From Microbulbifer sp. HZ11 (GTDB taxonomy: Bacteria > Pseudomonadota > Gammaproteobacteria > Pseudomonadales > Cellvibrionaceae), in contig NZ_JELR01000001.1 in assembly GCF_000708675.1 (NCBI RefSeq), positions 248,001 through 312,000 on the forward strand: 64,000 bases of DNA, in the 5' to 3' direction. Position 1 is the first letter of the stretch. The number at the start of each line of letters is the position of its first letter. The notes beneath the pieces are model-generated. The model was not told the DNA's origin. It worked only from the letters and a program-made list of their open reading frames with translations, and did not search any database. Positions 8,357-17,135 of the stretch are shown here, piece after piece. The translations under genes were made by a program, and so were the position numbers.

Positions 8357-9145
8357 CTAGGATTCGGAAAGTCGCTCGAAATTCCCATGTTTGAGGTAGT
8401 GGATGACCTGTGCGATGACCTTGGGGTTTTTCATCATAAATACATGGGTCACCGGCATCTCCAGATGGTCATCCATGCCGTCAACGCGAGTGCGGGCGAC
8501 ACTGACCTTACCATCGTCCTGGTCCGGCAGCATCGTGGACAGGATCGGGTTGATACTGCGGGTGCCAGCAATAATACCGAGTTCAAAATCAACTGCACCG
8601 AGCTTGTTTGGCACGCTCAATTTCCCTGTCCCCAGCTGCAATCCGGCGTCGCCAAAAATAAAGTGGAACCCCGGTACCTTTCCCAGGTTGTCCACTACTT
8701 CACTGCCCTGATTGGGTGGGCCCAGCATGACAACACGGCCCAGGTTTTTCACCTTCACCCTGCTCAGGTACTGGCGCACGAGAATGCCCCCCATGGAGTG
8801 GGTAACGAAATGCACGCGGGAGGATCGGGCTGAAAGGGTGTTTTCCGCTGCATCAGTACTCTGTGCCGGGTCAGTACTCTGCCCTTGACGGGTCAGGGAG
8901 GCGCAACGATCGAGCGCGGGGGCAATTGCCGGGCCTGCCAGTGCTTCGATCGGATGATCTGTCGAAGGGTAATCCACATTGACCGTGGCAAATCCCGCTG
9001 CGGAAATCGCCGTATCCAACTTTTTCATCGCGCTTTTGGACTTTGCCAGGCCGTGCAGCAAAATCACACAATCTTCTGCCTGTGCCGAGAGGGGCAGGAA
9101 AAGTGCCATGGTTGCGCTGAGCACCGAGGAAATCAGGATTTTCAT
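8357..9145 (-). CDS. Exported alpha/beta-hydrolase, lipase-like
   Basis: The 262-residue protein starts with a signal peptide ending near LSAQAED. The alpha/beta-hydrolase core follows: oxyanion segment LLHGLAKSKSAM (about 29-40), nucleophile elbow THSMGG with the catalytic Ser, and candidate acid and base in PDQDDGKVSV and VTHVFMM near the C-terminus. This pattern fits small triacylglycerol lipase or esterase-like proteins that act outside the inner membrane. A low-complexity insertion QSTDPAQSTDAAENT lies before the nucleophile strand. The substrate is unknown. No terminator or partner gene is evident. Confidence 0.85.
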   Translation of the reverse strand: MKILISSVLSATMALFLPLSAQAEDCVILLHGLAKSKSAMKKLDTAISAAGFATVNVDYPSTDHPIEALAGPAIAPALDRCASLTRQGQSTDPAQSTDAAENTLSARSSRVHFVTHSMGGILVRQYLSRVKVKNLGRVVMLGPPNQGSEVVDNLGKVPGFHFIFGDAGLQLGTGKLSVPNKLGAVDFELGIIAGTRSINPILSTMLPDQDDGKVSVARTRVDGMDDHLEMPVTHVFMMKNPKVIAQVIHYLKHGNFERLSES

Positions 9146-9462
9146 CGTTCTTGGTCACTGCGTTGTGTATTGGTTCATCGCTGGGTTAGGGGCGCAAGCC
9201 AACGACTGGATTACCGTCGATGGAGACCATCATATACCCCAGCGATCCGCGTGTGCACTTTACGGACCTTGCGCTTACCGGGGCGGCGGTTGTCGATGCG
9301 TAAACCGATTCATCCGTTCCTCCGCGGCAGTCGCCAAAACCCAACCCTGAAAGTGTAGTTCAGCGTCAGATGGAGGGTTGAATGATGCCGCTTGCGGTGA
9401 ATGGGTCAAGCGGAGGTGCTGATTGCGGAAGCGCGTGGCCAGCTAGGCTATTGTCTGCACCA
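9146..9462. other. Non-coding gap
   Basis: This 317-base stretch lies upstream of the lipase-like gene and downstream of the PH-domain gene, both on the minus strand. It presumably carries the lipase promoter. I see no hairpin, repeat or convincing small gene. Confidence 0.4.
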
Positions 9463-9969
9463 CTAACCATTTTTTGTGACCAGATGGGCGACGCTATGGG
9501 CGAATGTTTCGGGGTCATCCGGAGTGATCACGATTGTTCTTGTTCTCAGTTTCAATACCACACTGCGGGCAGCATCTGTGGCATAGGCGCGATAGCGGCC
9601 CAGCGGTTTGTTCTGGAATAGCCCCAGATAGGCGAACAGGCCGCCATTGCCGAACAATCGAATAGAGCCATCCATTGCTGATGAATCGACAGTCACGGTT
9701 TCCAGTTGTGTCAATGACAGGCGGCTGTGCCACCCGAGGCGCAATACATAGAGCTGACTTCCTTCAACCTGATACCCGCGCACCGTGAAGAGGGCGCCGA
9801 GTACAAGAGTCGCCACTGGAATCCAGATGCCCAACTGGTAAACGGCCGGTGCTTCATCTGGCGTTTGCAATAGTAGCGCGAGAGTAATGCCCAGCAGAAT
9901 AATGCTACATAGCAGGGTAAGCAATTTCAGCTGGCGGCTCCAGGGAGCAGCGTAAATCCGGCTTTTCAT
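9463..9969 (-). CDS. Membrane protein with bacterial PH-like domain
   Basis: The 168-residue product has two hydrophobic helices (about 15-33 and 46-64) and then a soluble beta-rich domain including YQVEGSQLYVLRLGWHSR, a VTVDSSAMDGSIRLFGNGG segment and a C-terminal TRTIVITPDDPETF strand. This is the layout of small bacterial PH-domain membrane proteins (bPH family). Their role is not established; they are thought to mediate protein interaction at the inner membrane. It stands alone, with gaps of more than 300 bases on either side. Assignment to the fold is moderate. Confidence 0.7.
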   Translation of the reverse strand: MKSRIYAAPWSRQLKLLTLLCSIILLGITLALLLQTPDEAPAVYQLGIWIPVATLVLGALFTVRGYQVEGSQLYVLRLGWHSRLSLTQLETVTVDSSAMDGSIRLFGNGGLFAYLGLFQNKPLGRYRAYATDAARSVVLKLRTRTIVITPDDPETFAHSVAHLVTKNG

Positions 9970-10282
9970 ATTGTGGCAACAGTCCGTAGTCTGGCTGATT
10001 AGAGCGCGTATTATAAAGCTGACAGGGTAATCGCGTGCCCAATTGATAGCCTGTGCATCCAGTCGTTACCACGAGGCAAAATGCAGCATCAACATGTAGG
10101 TACCAAGTACCGGGCGTGCCCTGAGAAGGGGAACCGGTGAATGAGTGTCGTGATTACTACAATGGCGTCAGGCGTAAAATGCGCTCCCGATGCGCCTGTT
10201 CGATTGCTATACTCCGCGCCCTTTGAGCAGGGGCATAAAACCAGCCAGCCCCACCGCCAACAAGTGTGCACTGGAGATTCAA
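9970..10282. other. Intergenic region between PH-domain gene and gnd
   Basis: This 313-base divergent region separates the PH-domain gene (minus) and gnd (plus) and must hold both promoters. Apart from the extended -10 candidate listed next, I see nothing distinct. The frame of gnd is open back to 10190, but that extension is not conserved-looking. Confidence 0.4.
10205..10213 (+). promoter_or_regulatory. Candidate extended -10 promoter of gnd
   Basis: TGC-TATACT is an extended -10 element about 70 bases before the chosen gnd start. No -35 match lies 17 bases upstream, which is tolerated in TGn promoters. If used, the leader would be roughly 60 bases. Confidence 0.4.
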
Positions 10283-11803
10283 ATGAAAGAAACACTCTGC
10301 GATATCGGCTTTATCGGCGCCGGCGTCATGGGGAAGAACCTGATCCTCAACCTGGTGGATAACGGATACCGTGTGTGTGCTTTCGATCTTGATCACAGTC
10401 GCCTGGATGCGCTGCTTGAACAAGATGCCCGTGAACGCGGTGACAGTGCCCCGCGGGTAGAAGTGTGCAATTCCTATACAGAGCTGCTTTCCCGGGTAAA
10501 AGCACCGCATCTGGTCATTCTTTCTGTGCCGGCCGGTGCACCGGTAGACGACGTATGCAACAAACTGCTGGACGCCGGCTTACAGGCCGACGATATCGTG
10601 ATTGACACGGGCAACAGCCTCTGGACTGACTCGGTACAGCGCTGCAAGCGCTACGAGGGCAAGCTGATATTCTTTACTACCGCGGTTTCCGGCGGTGAGG
10701 TGGGTGCACGATTCGGGCCGTCGCTCATGCCCAGTGGCGATCGTTACGCCTGGGCGCGCATCGAGCCGGTATGGCACGCCATCGCGGCCAAGGTAGACCC
10801 CAAATCCGGCCAGCCCATCGAGCGATTTGAGCCCGGTAACCCGGTAAAAGTAGGGGATCCCTGTGCAGCCTATATCGGACCGATTGGCTCCGGCCACTTT
10901 GTGAAGATGGTGCACAACGGCATCGAATACGCCGACATGCAGATGATCTGCGAAGTTTATGATGTCATGCGCAGTGCGCTTGAAATGACCCCCAGTGAAA
11001 TTGCCGGCGTATTCCGTGAGTGGAACAAGGGAGTGCTGAACAGCTATCTGATCGATATCAGTGCGGAAGTACTGGACACCCGCGACTCGGAAACCGGCGA
11101 GCCCCTTGTCGATGTGATTCTCGATCGTGCGGGCCAGAAAGGTACCGGCCTCTGGACCGCGGTGGGCGCATTGCAGGTGGGTTGCCCGGCGCCCAGTATC
11201 GCCGAGGCGGTTTTTTCGCGCTCACTGTCCACGCGCAAGGTGTTGCGTGGTCGTGCGGCCAAGAAGCTGGTTGGGCCAGAGGTCGCACCGGTACCGGCGG
11301 ATAAGCGTCAGGAGGTGATCGACCAGCTGCACGACGCACTCTACTGCGCAAAAATCTGTGTGTACGCGCAGGGTTTCGACCTGATGAAACTGGCTGCCCG
11401 CGAACAGGGCTGGGAACTGAACTTTGCCGAGATCGCGCGCATCTGGCGCGCCGGATGCATCATTCGCGCCGTCTTCCTGCAGTCCATCAGCGATGCCTAC
11501 GAGCGCGACGTGAAGCTTTCCAATCTGTTACTGGATGATTTCTTTATTGAGCAGATTGCCAATCACCAGGGCAACTGGCGCCGCGCCGTCGCTGACGCCA
11601 CCATCGGTGGTATTCCGGTCCCGGCATTGTCTTCTGCCCTCAGTTACTACGACGCCTTCCGTCGCGAATCCCTTCCGGCCAACCTGCTGCAGGCCCAGCG
11701 GGACTTCTTCGGCGCGCACACCTTTTCGCGGGTGGATAAGCCAGAGCAGGAGAAGTACCACGTACTCTGGGGCGAGTCGGGTCGGCCGATGAAGAAGGTC
11801 TAA
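10283..11803 (+). CDS. gnd: 6-phosphogluconate dehydrogenase, decarboxylating
   Basis: The enzyme oxidises 6-phosphogluconate to ribulose 5-phosphate and CO2, yielding NADPH in the oxidative pentose phosphate pathway. From the ATG at 10283, which has GGAG six bases upstream, the product is 506 residues. It shows the Rossmann motif GAGVMG (12-17), VSGGEVGARFGPSLMPSG (135-152), and the catalytic segment GHFVKMVHNGIEY with Lys208 and Glu215, plus the C-terminal helical domain with the FGAHTF region. This is the long, E. coli-like dimer type. A bidirectional terminator follows. Confidence 0.95.
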   Translation: MKETLCDIGFIGAGVMGKNLILNLVDNGYRVCAFDLDHSRLDALLEQDARERGDSAPRVEVCNSYTELLSRVKAPHLVILSVPAGAPVDDVCNKLLDAGLQADDIVIDTGNSLWTDSVQRCKRYEGKLIFFTTAVSGGEVGARFGPSLMPSGDRYAWARIEPVWHAIAAKVDPKSGQPIERFEPGNPVKVGDPCAAYIGPIGSGHFVKMVHNGIEYADMQMICEVYDVMRSALEMTPSEIAGVFREWNKGVLNSYLIDISAEVLDTRDSETGEPLVDVILDRAGQKGTGLWTAVGALQVGCPAPSIAEAVFSRSLSTRKVLRGRAAKKLVGPEVAPVPADKRQEVIDQLHDALYCAKICVYAQGFDLMKLAAREQGWELNFAEIARIWRAGCIIRAVFLQSISDAYERDVKLSNLLLDDFFIEQIANHQGNWRRAVADATIGGIPVPALSSALSYYDAFRRESLPANLLQAQRDFFGAHTFSRVDKPEQEKYHVLWGESGRPMKKV

Positions 11804-11814
11804 AGACTCACCAG

Positions 11815-11858
11815 AAAAATGGCCGCACTAACTTTGAAAAGCTGCGGCCATTTTTTTT
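11815..11858 (+). terminator. Bidirectional terminator between gnd and the DUF4136 gene
   Basis: AAAATGGCCGCA and TGCGGCCATTTT form a 12-bp stem with a 17-base loop and T-runs on both strands, serving gnd and the convergent lipoprotein gene. Confidence 0.9.
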
Positions 11859-11883
11859 GAGTTTTTTGTGAGATTTTCGCGGA

Positions 11884-12405
11884 CTAGTGCACGCGCCGCG
11901 GAAAGCTGCGAAATGCTTCATCAACTGCCCGATCCATCGATCGTTGCGGATTATTCAGCACCTCCCGGGTGATCGGAGCGACGGTACGGCCTTGCCATAC
12001 CAGGTGTTTCTGGCGTGCATCAACAAGGTCTATGGTCAGTTGTCCCTCAGTAGCGGATTGACTTACGCGCGCGTGTGGGGCACTTGCTGGCATCTGGTGT
12101 GTGGGATATGCGCGTACCTGCACGTTCACCAGCAGGTCGGGATTGGTGCTCGGCATCATGCCGCGGGCCATCAGTTGTTGGGATACTTCGTTTTGTGCCA
12201 ATGACATTGCACGGCCGTTGCTGCCGGTAACCGGTGCAAAGCCGAAAGTCCGGTACTGGCTAAAAGCGGCTGCCGCTGCCTTATCGGAGGGCGGAGTGGC
12301 ACAACCCTGCAGGGTGGTGAATGCCACTGTTAGCGACCCGGTCAGGAAGAGCGCCCGTAGCGCTGCCGTGGTGAAGGGTTTGTGGAAGAAATTCCTGTGT
12401 TTCAT
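11884..12405 (-). CDS. DUF4136-type lipoprotein
   Basis: The 173-residue product has a long basic N-terminus, a hydrophobic stretch and a lipobox TLQGC (Cys35), so it should be lipidated and leave the inner membrane. The mature part has YRTFGFAPVTG, DLLVNVQVRAYP and QLTIDLVDARQKHLVWQGR, which is the pattern of DUF4136 proteins: a strand-helix fold of unknown function in the envelope of many proteobacteria. A basic C-terminus (FPRRVH) ends it. The three-way-junction repeat at 12450-12712 lies immediately upstream, between this gene and rdgC. Confidence 0.82.
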   Translation of the reverse strand: MKHRNFFHKPFTTAALRALFLTGSLTVAFTTLQGCATPPSDKAAAAAFSQYRTFGFAPVTGSNGRAMSLAQNEVSQQLMARGMMPSTNPDLLVNVQVRAYPTHQMPASAPHARVSQSATEGQLTIDLVDARQKHLVWQGRTVAPITREVLNNPQRSMDRAVDEAFRSFPRRVH

Positions 12406-12449
12406 AAGCCAACCCCGAAACGTCGGTAGTGATTACCGACACCAGCATA

Positions 12450-12712
12450 GGGAAACTCTGACCAAGTCCGTAATGCCTCAGCGTGACCTGAAGGCAGTAG
12501 CTGTAAGGCGCAGCTCGCAGTGAATGGCTCGCCCTTTACAAGAGCTGCAACGCAGCAGATGCTGTCTTCAGGTCGCGCCCTGCGGGGCTTTCAGAGCGAT
12601 TCACACTCTGCGTTGTGACTTCTTGAAAGGTCTAGACATTCCTGCGAAACCACGCCTTGATTGTGAACCGCTCTGAAAGCCTGAGGCATCATGGACTTGG
12701 TCAGAGGTTCCC
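12450..12712. mobile_element. 263-bp element with 32-bp inverted ends and two inner hairpins (MITE-like)
   Basis: The ends 12450-12481 and 12681-12712 are inverted repeats matching at 29 of 32 positions. Inside, 12485-12497 pairs with 12562-12574 (12 of 13), and 12587-12605 pairs with 12662-12680 (18 of 19); the second inner arm directly abuts the right end. Single-stranded, the element folds into a three-way junction: one long closing helix and two arms. No open frame of useful length lies within, so if mobile it is non-autonomous. I see no clear target-site duplication. The outermost bases GGGAACCTCTGA recur at 27285. It fills the gap between rdgC and the DUF4136 gene. Confidence 0.75.
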
Positions 12713-12782
12713 TTGATTCGGGCTGGCGTAAAAAACATTGCTGGAACCGGCTGGTCATTTGGGGGCGATTTCGCTCCCGCCT

Positions 12783-13775
12783 CTACACAACCTCTTCCAC
12801 TTCAGTGCTGAGCTGCTGCTCGCGATCCTCGCGGCTTGCGCGGGCGACGATCTCATCAACACTGGCGGTGTCCGTATTGAGCCCGCCGAAGGCGCTGAGC
12901 AGGTCCTTCAGTAGGGCGGAGATTTCCAGGGTCATTACCGAGAATTCAATATCGAATCGCTGGGCCGCGTTGTCCGCATCCACGTTGTCAGCTTTCTCGG
13001 TAACCGCATCACTGAATTTCAGGCGCTTGATCGCTAACTGGTCGTCCACCATCAACTCAACGCCATCGCGCCAGATCAGGCCAAGCTTGTGCACCTGCAT
13101 ACCGGCCACCAGATGGTTGTGAATCTCTTCCGCGCACAGGTCCTGGTTCTTACAGCGGATGACACTGCCCGATTCCTGCGGGTCGCGCAGTTCGCACTCG
13201 TGGCCGAACTCGAAGTTGGCGGGTGCCTCCGGGGCGGTCAGCCAGTGGGTCATGGACTGCTGGGGGATATTTTTCGCGGTCAGCGGAATTACAGACAGGC
13301 TGCTGATAGCTTCGCGCAGGTTTTCCAGCAGCTCTTCGGCAGCCTTGGCGGAAGAGGCATTGACCACAATCCAGCCATCTTTCGGGTCGATATAGGCAAA
13401 CTGCAGCCTGGAGCGTGCGAAGGCTTTGGGTCGCATTTCCAAGAGCACTTCGTCCTTGAGGTTTTGCCGTTCTTTGCGGCCAACACTGCGGGCTTCCTTT
13501 TCTGAAATGGCGAGGGCCATCTCTTCGACCTTCTCGTTTACCACTGCTGCGGGGATGACCTTTTCCTGCTTTTTCGCACATACCATCAGGTAGCCGTTGG
13601 CCGCATGCACCAGCTCGGTACCGTGCCGGCCCAGAGGGGGAACCCAGCCGTAGCGGGCCATATCCTGGCTGCCACAGGGGGTGAAGACGTCCGGCTCGAG
13701 CATTTCATTCAGTTGCTCGGCGGACAGGGAAAATTCGCGGGTGAGACGGTATACGCGCAGGTTTTTAAACCACAT
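12783..13775 (-). CDS. rdgC: Recombination-associated protein RdgC
   Basis: RdgC forms a ring-shaped dimer on double-stranded DNA and restrains RecA and replication-linked recombination. The 330-residue product begins with the family's MWFKNLRVYRLT and contains RYGWVPPLGRHG, KAFARSRLQFAYIDP and the acidic ELMVDDQLAIKRLKFSD region typical of RdgC. Length is close to the E. coli protein plus a short acidic tail (QLSTEVEEVV). It stands alone on the minus strand; downstream lies the three-way-junction repeat. Confidence 0.95.
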   Translation of the reverse strand: MWFKNLRVYRLTREFSLSAEQLNEMLEPDVFTPCGSQDMARYGWVPPLGRHGTELVHAANGYLMVCAKKQEKVIPAAVVNEKVEEMALAISEKEARSVGRKERQNLKDEVLLEMRPKAFARSRLQFAYIDPKDGWIVVNASSAKAAEELLENLREAISSLSVIPLTAKNIPQQSMTHWLTAPEAPANFEFGHECELRDPQESGSVIRCKNQDLCAEEIHNHLVAGMQVHKLGLIWRDGVELMVDDQLAIKRLKFSDAVTEKADNVDADNAAQRFDIEFSVMTLEISALLKDLLSAFGGLNTDTASVDEIVARASREDREQQLSTEVEEVV

Positions 13776-13906
13776 ACAACAGGCCAGGAGTCGATTGGAA
13801 AATTTGGCCGCGCATTATGCGATGTAAGCGGGCAGGGAGCCAGCCAAAGTCGGGACCGGCGGTTCCCTGCGGGCTTGGCGCAGCCGGAAAATATTGGTCA
13901 GAATTT

Positions 13907-14218
13907 CTACAGATCTACACTGCCTTGCTGACTTTGCGCATAGATGGTGTAGGGCAGTGCGACGGTGTCGGTGGCCGCTGAAAATACACTGTCGACCAGG
14001 TAAATACCTACCAGTGGGGCAAAGTAAATGGAGCTTCCATTGGAATTCAACTTGCACATATTGTAGGCAACACCGCTGTATACCCGGGGCACACTGACAC
14101 ACCCCGAGTTCTTCTGTTTCAGGTTGCGGGCTATCTCTGAGTCAGAGCTGGTCAGAGTGGTCACGGTGCCACAACCAGAAAGAAGCGCGAGGGACAGGGT
14201 ACATAAAATGCGTTTCAC
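13907..14218 (-). CDS. YceK/YidQ-family lipoprotein
   Basis: The 103-residue product has a signal with the lipobox LLSGC (Cys16). The short mature part, with SGCVSVPRVYSGVAYN, FAPLVGIYLVDSVFSAATDTVALPYTIY, is the family pattern of YceK/YidQ lipoproteins, which are small outer or inner membrane proteins of unknown function. The start is GTG with AGGAAAT about 6 bases upstream. The next gene upstream on the same strand, a HAD phosphatase, ends 43 bases before it, so they may be co-transcribed. Confidence 0.82.
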   Translation of the reverse strand: MKRILCTLSLALLSGCGTVTTLTSSDSEIARNLKQKNSGCVSVPRVYSGVAYNMCKLNSNGSSIYFAPLVGIYLVDSVFSAATDTVALPYTIYAQSQQGSVDL

Positions 14219-14261
14219 GAGATTTCCTTTTATTTTGCTATCGGCAGTCGGACCACAGAAA

Positions 14262-14900
14262 TCAGAAGATGTTCAGGATTTCGGATGGGTGGCGGAACAG
14301 GTGGCTGGGTGTGTGTTTCTCGAGCTCTTCTCTGGAGCCGTAGCCCCAGAGAACGCCGGCACCGGGGAGGCCGTTTTGTGCAGCAGCGGACAGGTCATAG
14401 CGCCGGTCGCCAATCATGAGGGAATTGTGCCCGATTCTGTTTTCTTTGAGCAGTGTCTCAAGCTGTTGCCCCTTGGTGATACCCACATCACCGCCACTGA
14501 CAAACTCGAAATAGTGGCGTAACTCAAACTGTTCGAGAATTCGCGTGGCAAAATCGGCTCTTTTTGAGGTACATACACCCAGGCGAATGCCGTCTTGCAT
14601 ATTGAGTTGCTGTAGCATGTCAGCGATTCCGGGATAAAGCCTGTTCTCCGCATAGCCTGTTTCGCCGTAGCGCTCACGGTATTTATCGACCAGGGCCCGG
14701 ACATGGGTGTTGTCGTCGGAGCCAGTGAGGTGCGCGAGGGTCACCTCCAGAGGTGGGCCAATATGCGGGGTAAGTTGAGTTGCGGGCCGCGGTGCGTAAT
14801 CGAAGGCTTGCAGGGCGTAATTCATGGAATTCACGAAACCATCTGCGGGGTCACTCAGGGTCCCATCCAGGTCAAATAACAGCCATTCATATTTACTCAT
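14262..14900 (-). CDS. HAD-superfamily hydrolase, phosphoglycolate phosphatase-like
   Basis: The 212-residue protein has HAD motif I DLDGTLSDP (11-19) with the nucleophile Asp, motif II in VCTSKR, motif III Lys near GITKGQQ and motif IV MIGDRRYDL. A helical cap follows motif I, as in class C1 enzymes such as Gph, YieH and 5'-nucleotidase-like phosphatases. The exact substrate is open. The ATG at 14900 has AGGAG seven bases upstream. The lipoprotein gene at 13907-14218 lies just downstream on the same strand. Confidence 0.87.
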   Translation of the reverse strand: MSKYEWLLFDLDGTLSDPADGFVNSMNYALQAFDYAPRPATQLTPHIGPPLEVTLAHLTGSDDNTHVRALVDKYRERYGETGYAENRLYPGIADMLQQLNMQDGIRLGVCTSKRADFATRILEQFELRHYFEFVSGGDVGITKGQQLETLLKENRIGHNSLMIGDRRYDLSAAAQNGLPGAGVLWGYGSREELEKHTPSHLFRHPSEILNIF

Positions 14901-14944
14901 GTATTGCTCCTGAGTCTAATTTCAATTTCCAGCAGGTGCGGAGA

Positions 14945-15412
14945 TTATGTGGCCAGCGGAGCAAGTTTTCCTCGGGTCAGCTCCAATAAGTCATTGGGGG
15001 CCAGCTCAATCTCCAATCCGCGGCGGCCGGCACTGACATAAATAGTGTCGTAGGACTTCGCTGTAGTGTGCAGGAACGTAGGTAGCGGTTTTTTCTGGCC
15101 AAGTGGGCTTACCCCACCAAGTACATAGCCTGAAGAGCGTGTCACCGCATTTTTGTCGGCCATCGCTGCTCTTTTTGCGCCCGCTGCCTTGGCGATCAAC
15201 TTCATATTGAGTTGACCCTCCACCGGTAGCACGGCTACCGCCAGCGATTTTCCATCCAGGGATACCACCAGGGTCTTAAACACCCGTTGCGGTGCCAGCC
15301 CCAGCTTTTCCGCCGCTTCCAGACCGTAGGATTCAGCCGCTGGATCATGGGAATACTCGTGAATCTGAAATGTCACGTTCGCTTTTTCGGCGGCTTTAAT
15401 TGCGGGGGTCAT
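14945..15412 (-). CDS. ybaK: Cys-tRNA(Pro)/Cys-tRNA(Cys) deacylase YbaK
   Basis: YbaK is a free-standing trans-editing enzyme that hydrolyses Cys mischarged onto tRNA(Pro) by ProRS. The 155-residue product has FKTLVVSLDGKSLAVAVLP, LIAKAAGAKRAAMADK (with the functionally important Lys), SGYVLGGVSPLGQKK and the C-terminal SAGRRGLEIELAP segment, all standard for YbaK/EbsC. Length is as expected. It lies after pepD on the minus strand, separated by a hairpin. Confidence 0.95.
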   Translation of the reverse strand: MTPAIKAAEKANVTFQIHEYSHDPAAESYGLEAAEKLGLAPQRVFKTLVVSLDGKSLAVAVLPVEGQLNMKLIAKAAGAKRAAMADKNAVTRSSGYVLGGVSPLGQKKPLPTFLHTTAKSYDTIYVSAGRRGLEIELAPNDLLELTRGKLAPLAT

Positions 15413-15463
15413 GCTGGGTACCTATCCGGTTTTCCACATTCTCTCCCGTTTACTTCCGCAATA

Positions 15464-15497
15464 CAAAACGGCCCGGCGTGCTGGCCGGGCCTTTTTG
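15464..15497 (-). terminator. Terminator of pepD
   Basis: GGCCCGG and CCGGGCC form a GC-rich stem flanked by A- and T-runs on both sides, 14 bases past the pepD stop on the minus strand. Confidence 0.75.
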
Positions 15498-15510
15498 AAG
15501 CGGTTACGGT

Positions 15511-16983
15511 TTATTTCTGCGGAATTGCGGAAACCACTCTCACAAAGTAATCCCAGAAGTTTGCCACGCTCTGAATATGTACCCGCTCTTCTGGCGAGTG
15601 GGCGCGGCGGATGGTGGGGCCAAAGGAGACCATGTCCCAGTTGGGGTAAGGCTTGGCGAGCAGGCCACACTCAAGCCCAGCGTGGATTACTTTGACTTCC
15701 GGTTCCTTGCCTTCCATTTCTTTGTAGACATCTTTCATTAGCGCCAACAGCGGAGACTGCATATTGGGGGTCCAGCCTGGGTAGGCGTTGTCGAGGCTGG
15801 CCTCGGCACCGGCGAGTTGGAATGCGGCGGCGACGTTCAGGCCGTGTTCGTCCCGGGCACTGTCAGACAGGCTGCGTACTAGGCACTGGATTCTTACCTG
15901 ATAATTGCCGCTTTCGCCGGTCTCGGTTACTACGCGAGCAAGGTTGTTCGAGGTGTCGGCGATGCCTTCCAGTGCGGTGCTCATGCGCTCCACCCCGTTG
16001 GGGCAGCAGCGGATGCAGTGAATCAATTTTTGCTGTGTTGCCAGGTCCATCACCACTGCGGGTATTTCAGCGGTTTCCAGTGCAATGTCCAGTTTGGGTT
16101 CATTATCGAACTCAGCTTTGATGGTTGCGCTTGACTGCTGCACGATATCCCTGAAGAGCTCAGCGTTACCTTCCGGTACGGTAACAACGCTGAAAGATTC
16201 CCGCGGGATGGCGTTGCGCAGGCTGCCACCGTCTAGGCTGGCGATGCGCAGTGCCGGAATCTGTTGTTGCGCCGTATCGATAATGCGGTTGGCAATCTTG
16301 TTGGCGTTGCCGCGACCTTTATCGATATCCAGGCCGGAGTGCCCGCCGCGCAGGCCGCGCACACTTAATTTGAAGGCCTGGTGACCTGTCTTGACCGGCT
16401 CGGCGACGTAGGGCAGGGAAATATTCACGTCGACGCCACCTGCGCAGCCCACATACAGCTCGCCTTCATCTTCGGTATCCAGGTTCAGCAGCAGTTCTGC
16501 CTCGAAGTGGCCCGGTTGCAAGTGTTTGGCGCCGGTCATACCCGCTTCTTCGTCAATGGTCAGCAGGGCTTCCAAGGGTGGGTGCGGAATATCGGTGGAT
16601 TCCATCAGTGCGAGAATGGCCGCGACGCCGATGCCGTTATCGGCTCCCAGGGTAGTACCTTCTGCCGTGACCCATTCGCCGTCCATATAGGGTTTGATGG
16701 AGTCGGTCAAGAAGTCGTGCTGGGTATCGGCATTTTTCTGCGGCACCATGTCCACATGGCTCTGCATGGCCAGAGTTTTTCGATCTTCCATACCGGGGGT
16801 GGCCGGCTTTTTAATGATGATATTGCCGATCTGATCCAGTTTAACGTCAAGACCGCGGCTTTTCGCAAAGTCGACAATATAAGCCACCACCTTGTCTTCG
16901 TGTTTGGATGGACGTGGTATTTCACAAAGCTTTGCGAAGTGTTTCCACAGCGGCGTCGGTGTCAATTCTGCAATGGTCGACAT
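15511..16983 (-). CDS. pepD: Aminoacyl-histidine dipeptidase (peptidase D, M20 family)
   Basis: PepD is a cytosolic di-zinc exopeptidase that cleaves Xaa-His dipeptides such as carnosine. The 490-residue protein shows the M20 metal-binding residues in QSHVDMVPQ, LGADNGIGVAAIL, TIDEEAGMTGA and the later VIHAGLECGLLA, with a lid/dimerisation domain in the middle (about 195-400). N-terminal LTPTPLWKHFAKLCEIPRPS is the standard PepD start. AGGAAA lies just before the ATG. It is the upstream neighbour of ybaK, separated by a terminator-like hairpin. Confidence 0.95.
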   Translation of the reverse strand: MSTIAELTPTPLWKHFAKLCEIPRPSKHEDKVVAYIVDFAKSRGLDVKLDQIGNIIIKKPATPGMEDRKTLAMQSHVDMVPQKNADTQHDFLTDSIKPYMDGEWVTAEGTTLGADNGIGVAAILALMESTDIPHPPLEALLTIDEEAGMTGAKHLQPGHFEAELLLNLDTEDEGELYVGCAGGVDVNISLPYVAEPVKTGHQAFKLSVRGLRGGHSGLDIDKGRGNANKIANRIIDTAQQQIPALRIASLDGGSLRNAIPRESFSVVTVPEGNAELFRDIVQQSSATIKAEFDNEPKLDIALETAEIPAVVMDLATQQKLIHCIRCCPNGVERMSTALEGIADTSNNLARVVTETGESGNYQVRIQCLVRSLSDSARDEHGLNVAAAFQLAGAEASLDNAYPGWTPNMQSPLLALMKDVYKEMEGKEPEVKVIHAGLECGLLAKPYPNWDMVSFGPTIRRAHSPEERVHIQSVANFWDYFVRVVSAIPQK

Positions 16984-17135
16984 GGTGTTTCCTTTTTAAA
17001 CGTGAATCATCGGCTCCGGGGTGTGGAGCCGGTGACGGCCACAGGCTTTTGGTCAGTGGCTGGATGTTTAGTTACTCTGAGTCGGTGACCGAGTGTGTCC
17101 GTCAGACTACTGGGCGGCTAAAGTGGCAGCCGCAC

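Noticed and set aside
12450-12712. CRISPR or integron attC site
   Set aside because: No direct repeats with spacers and no attC R-boxes; the structure is one set of nested inverted repeats.
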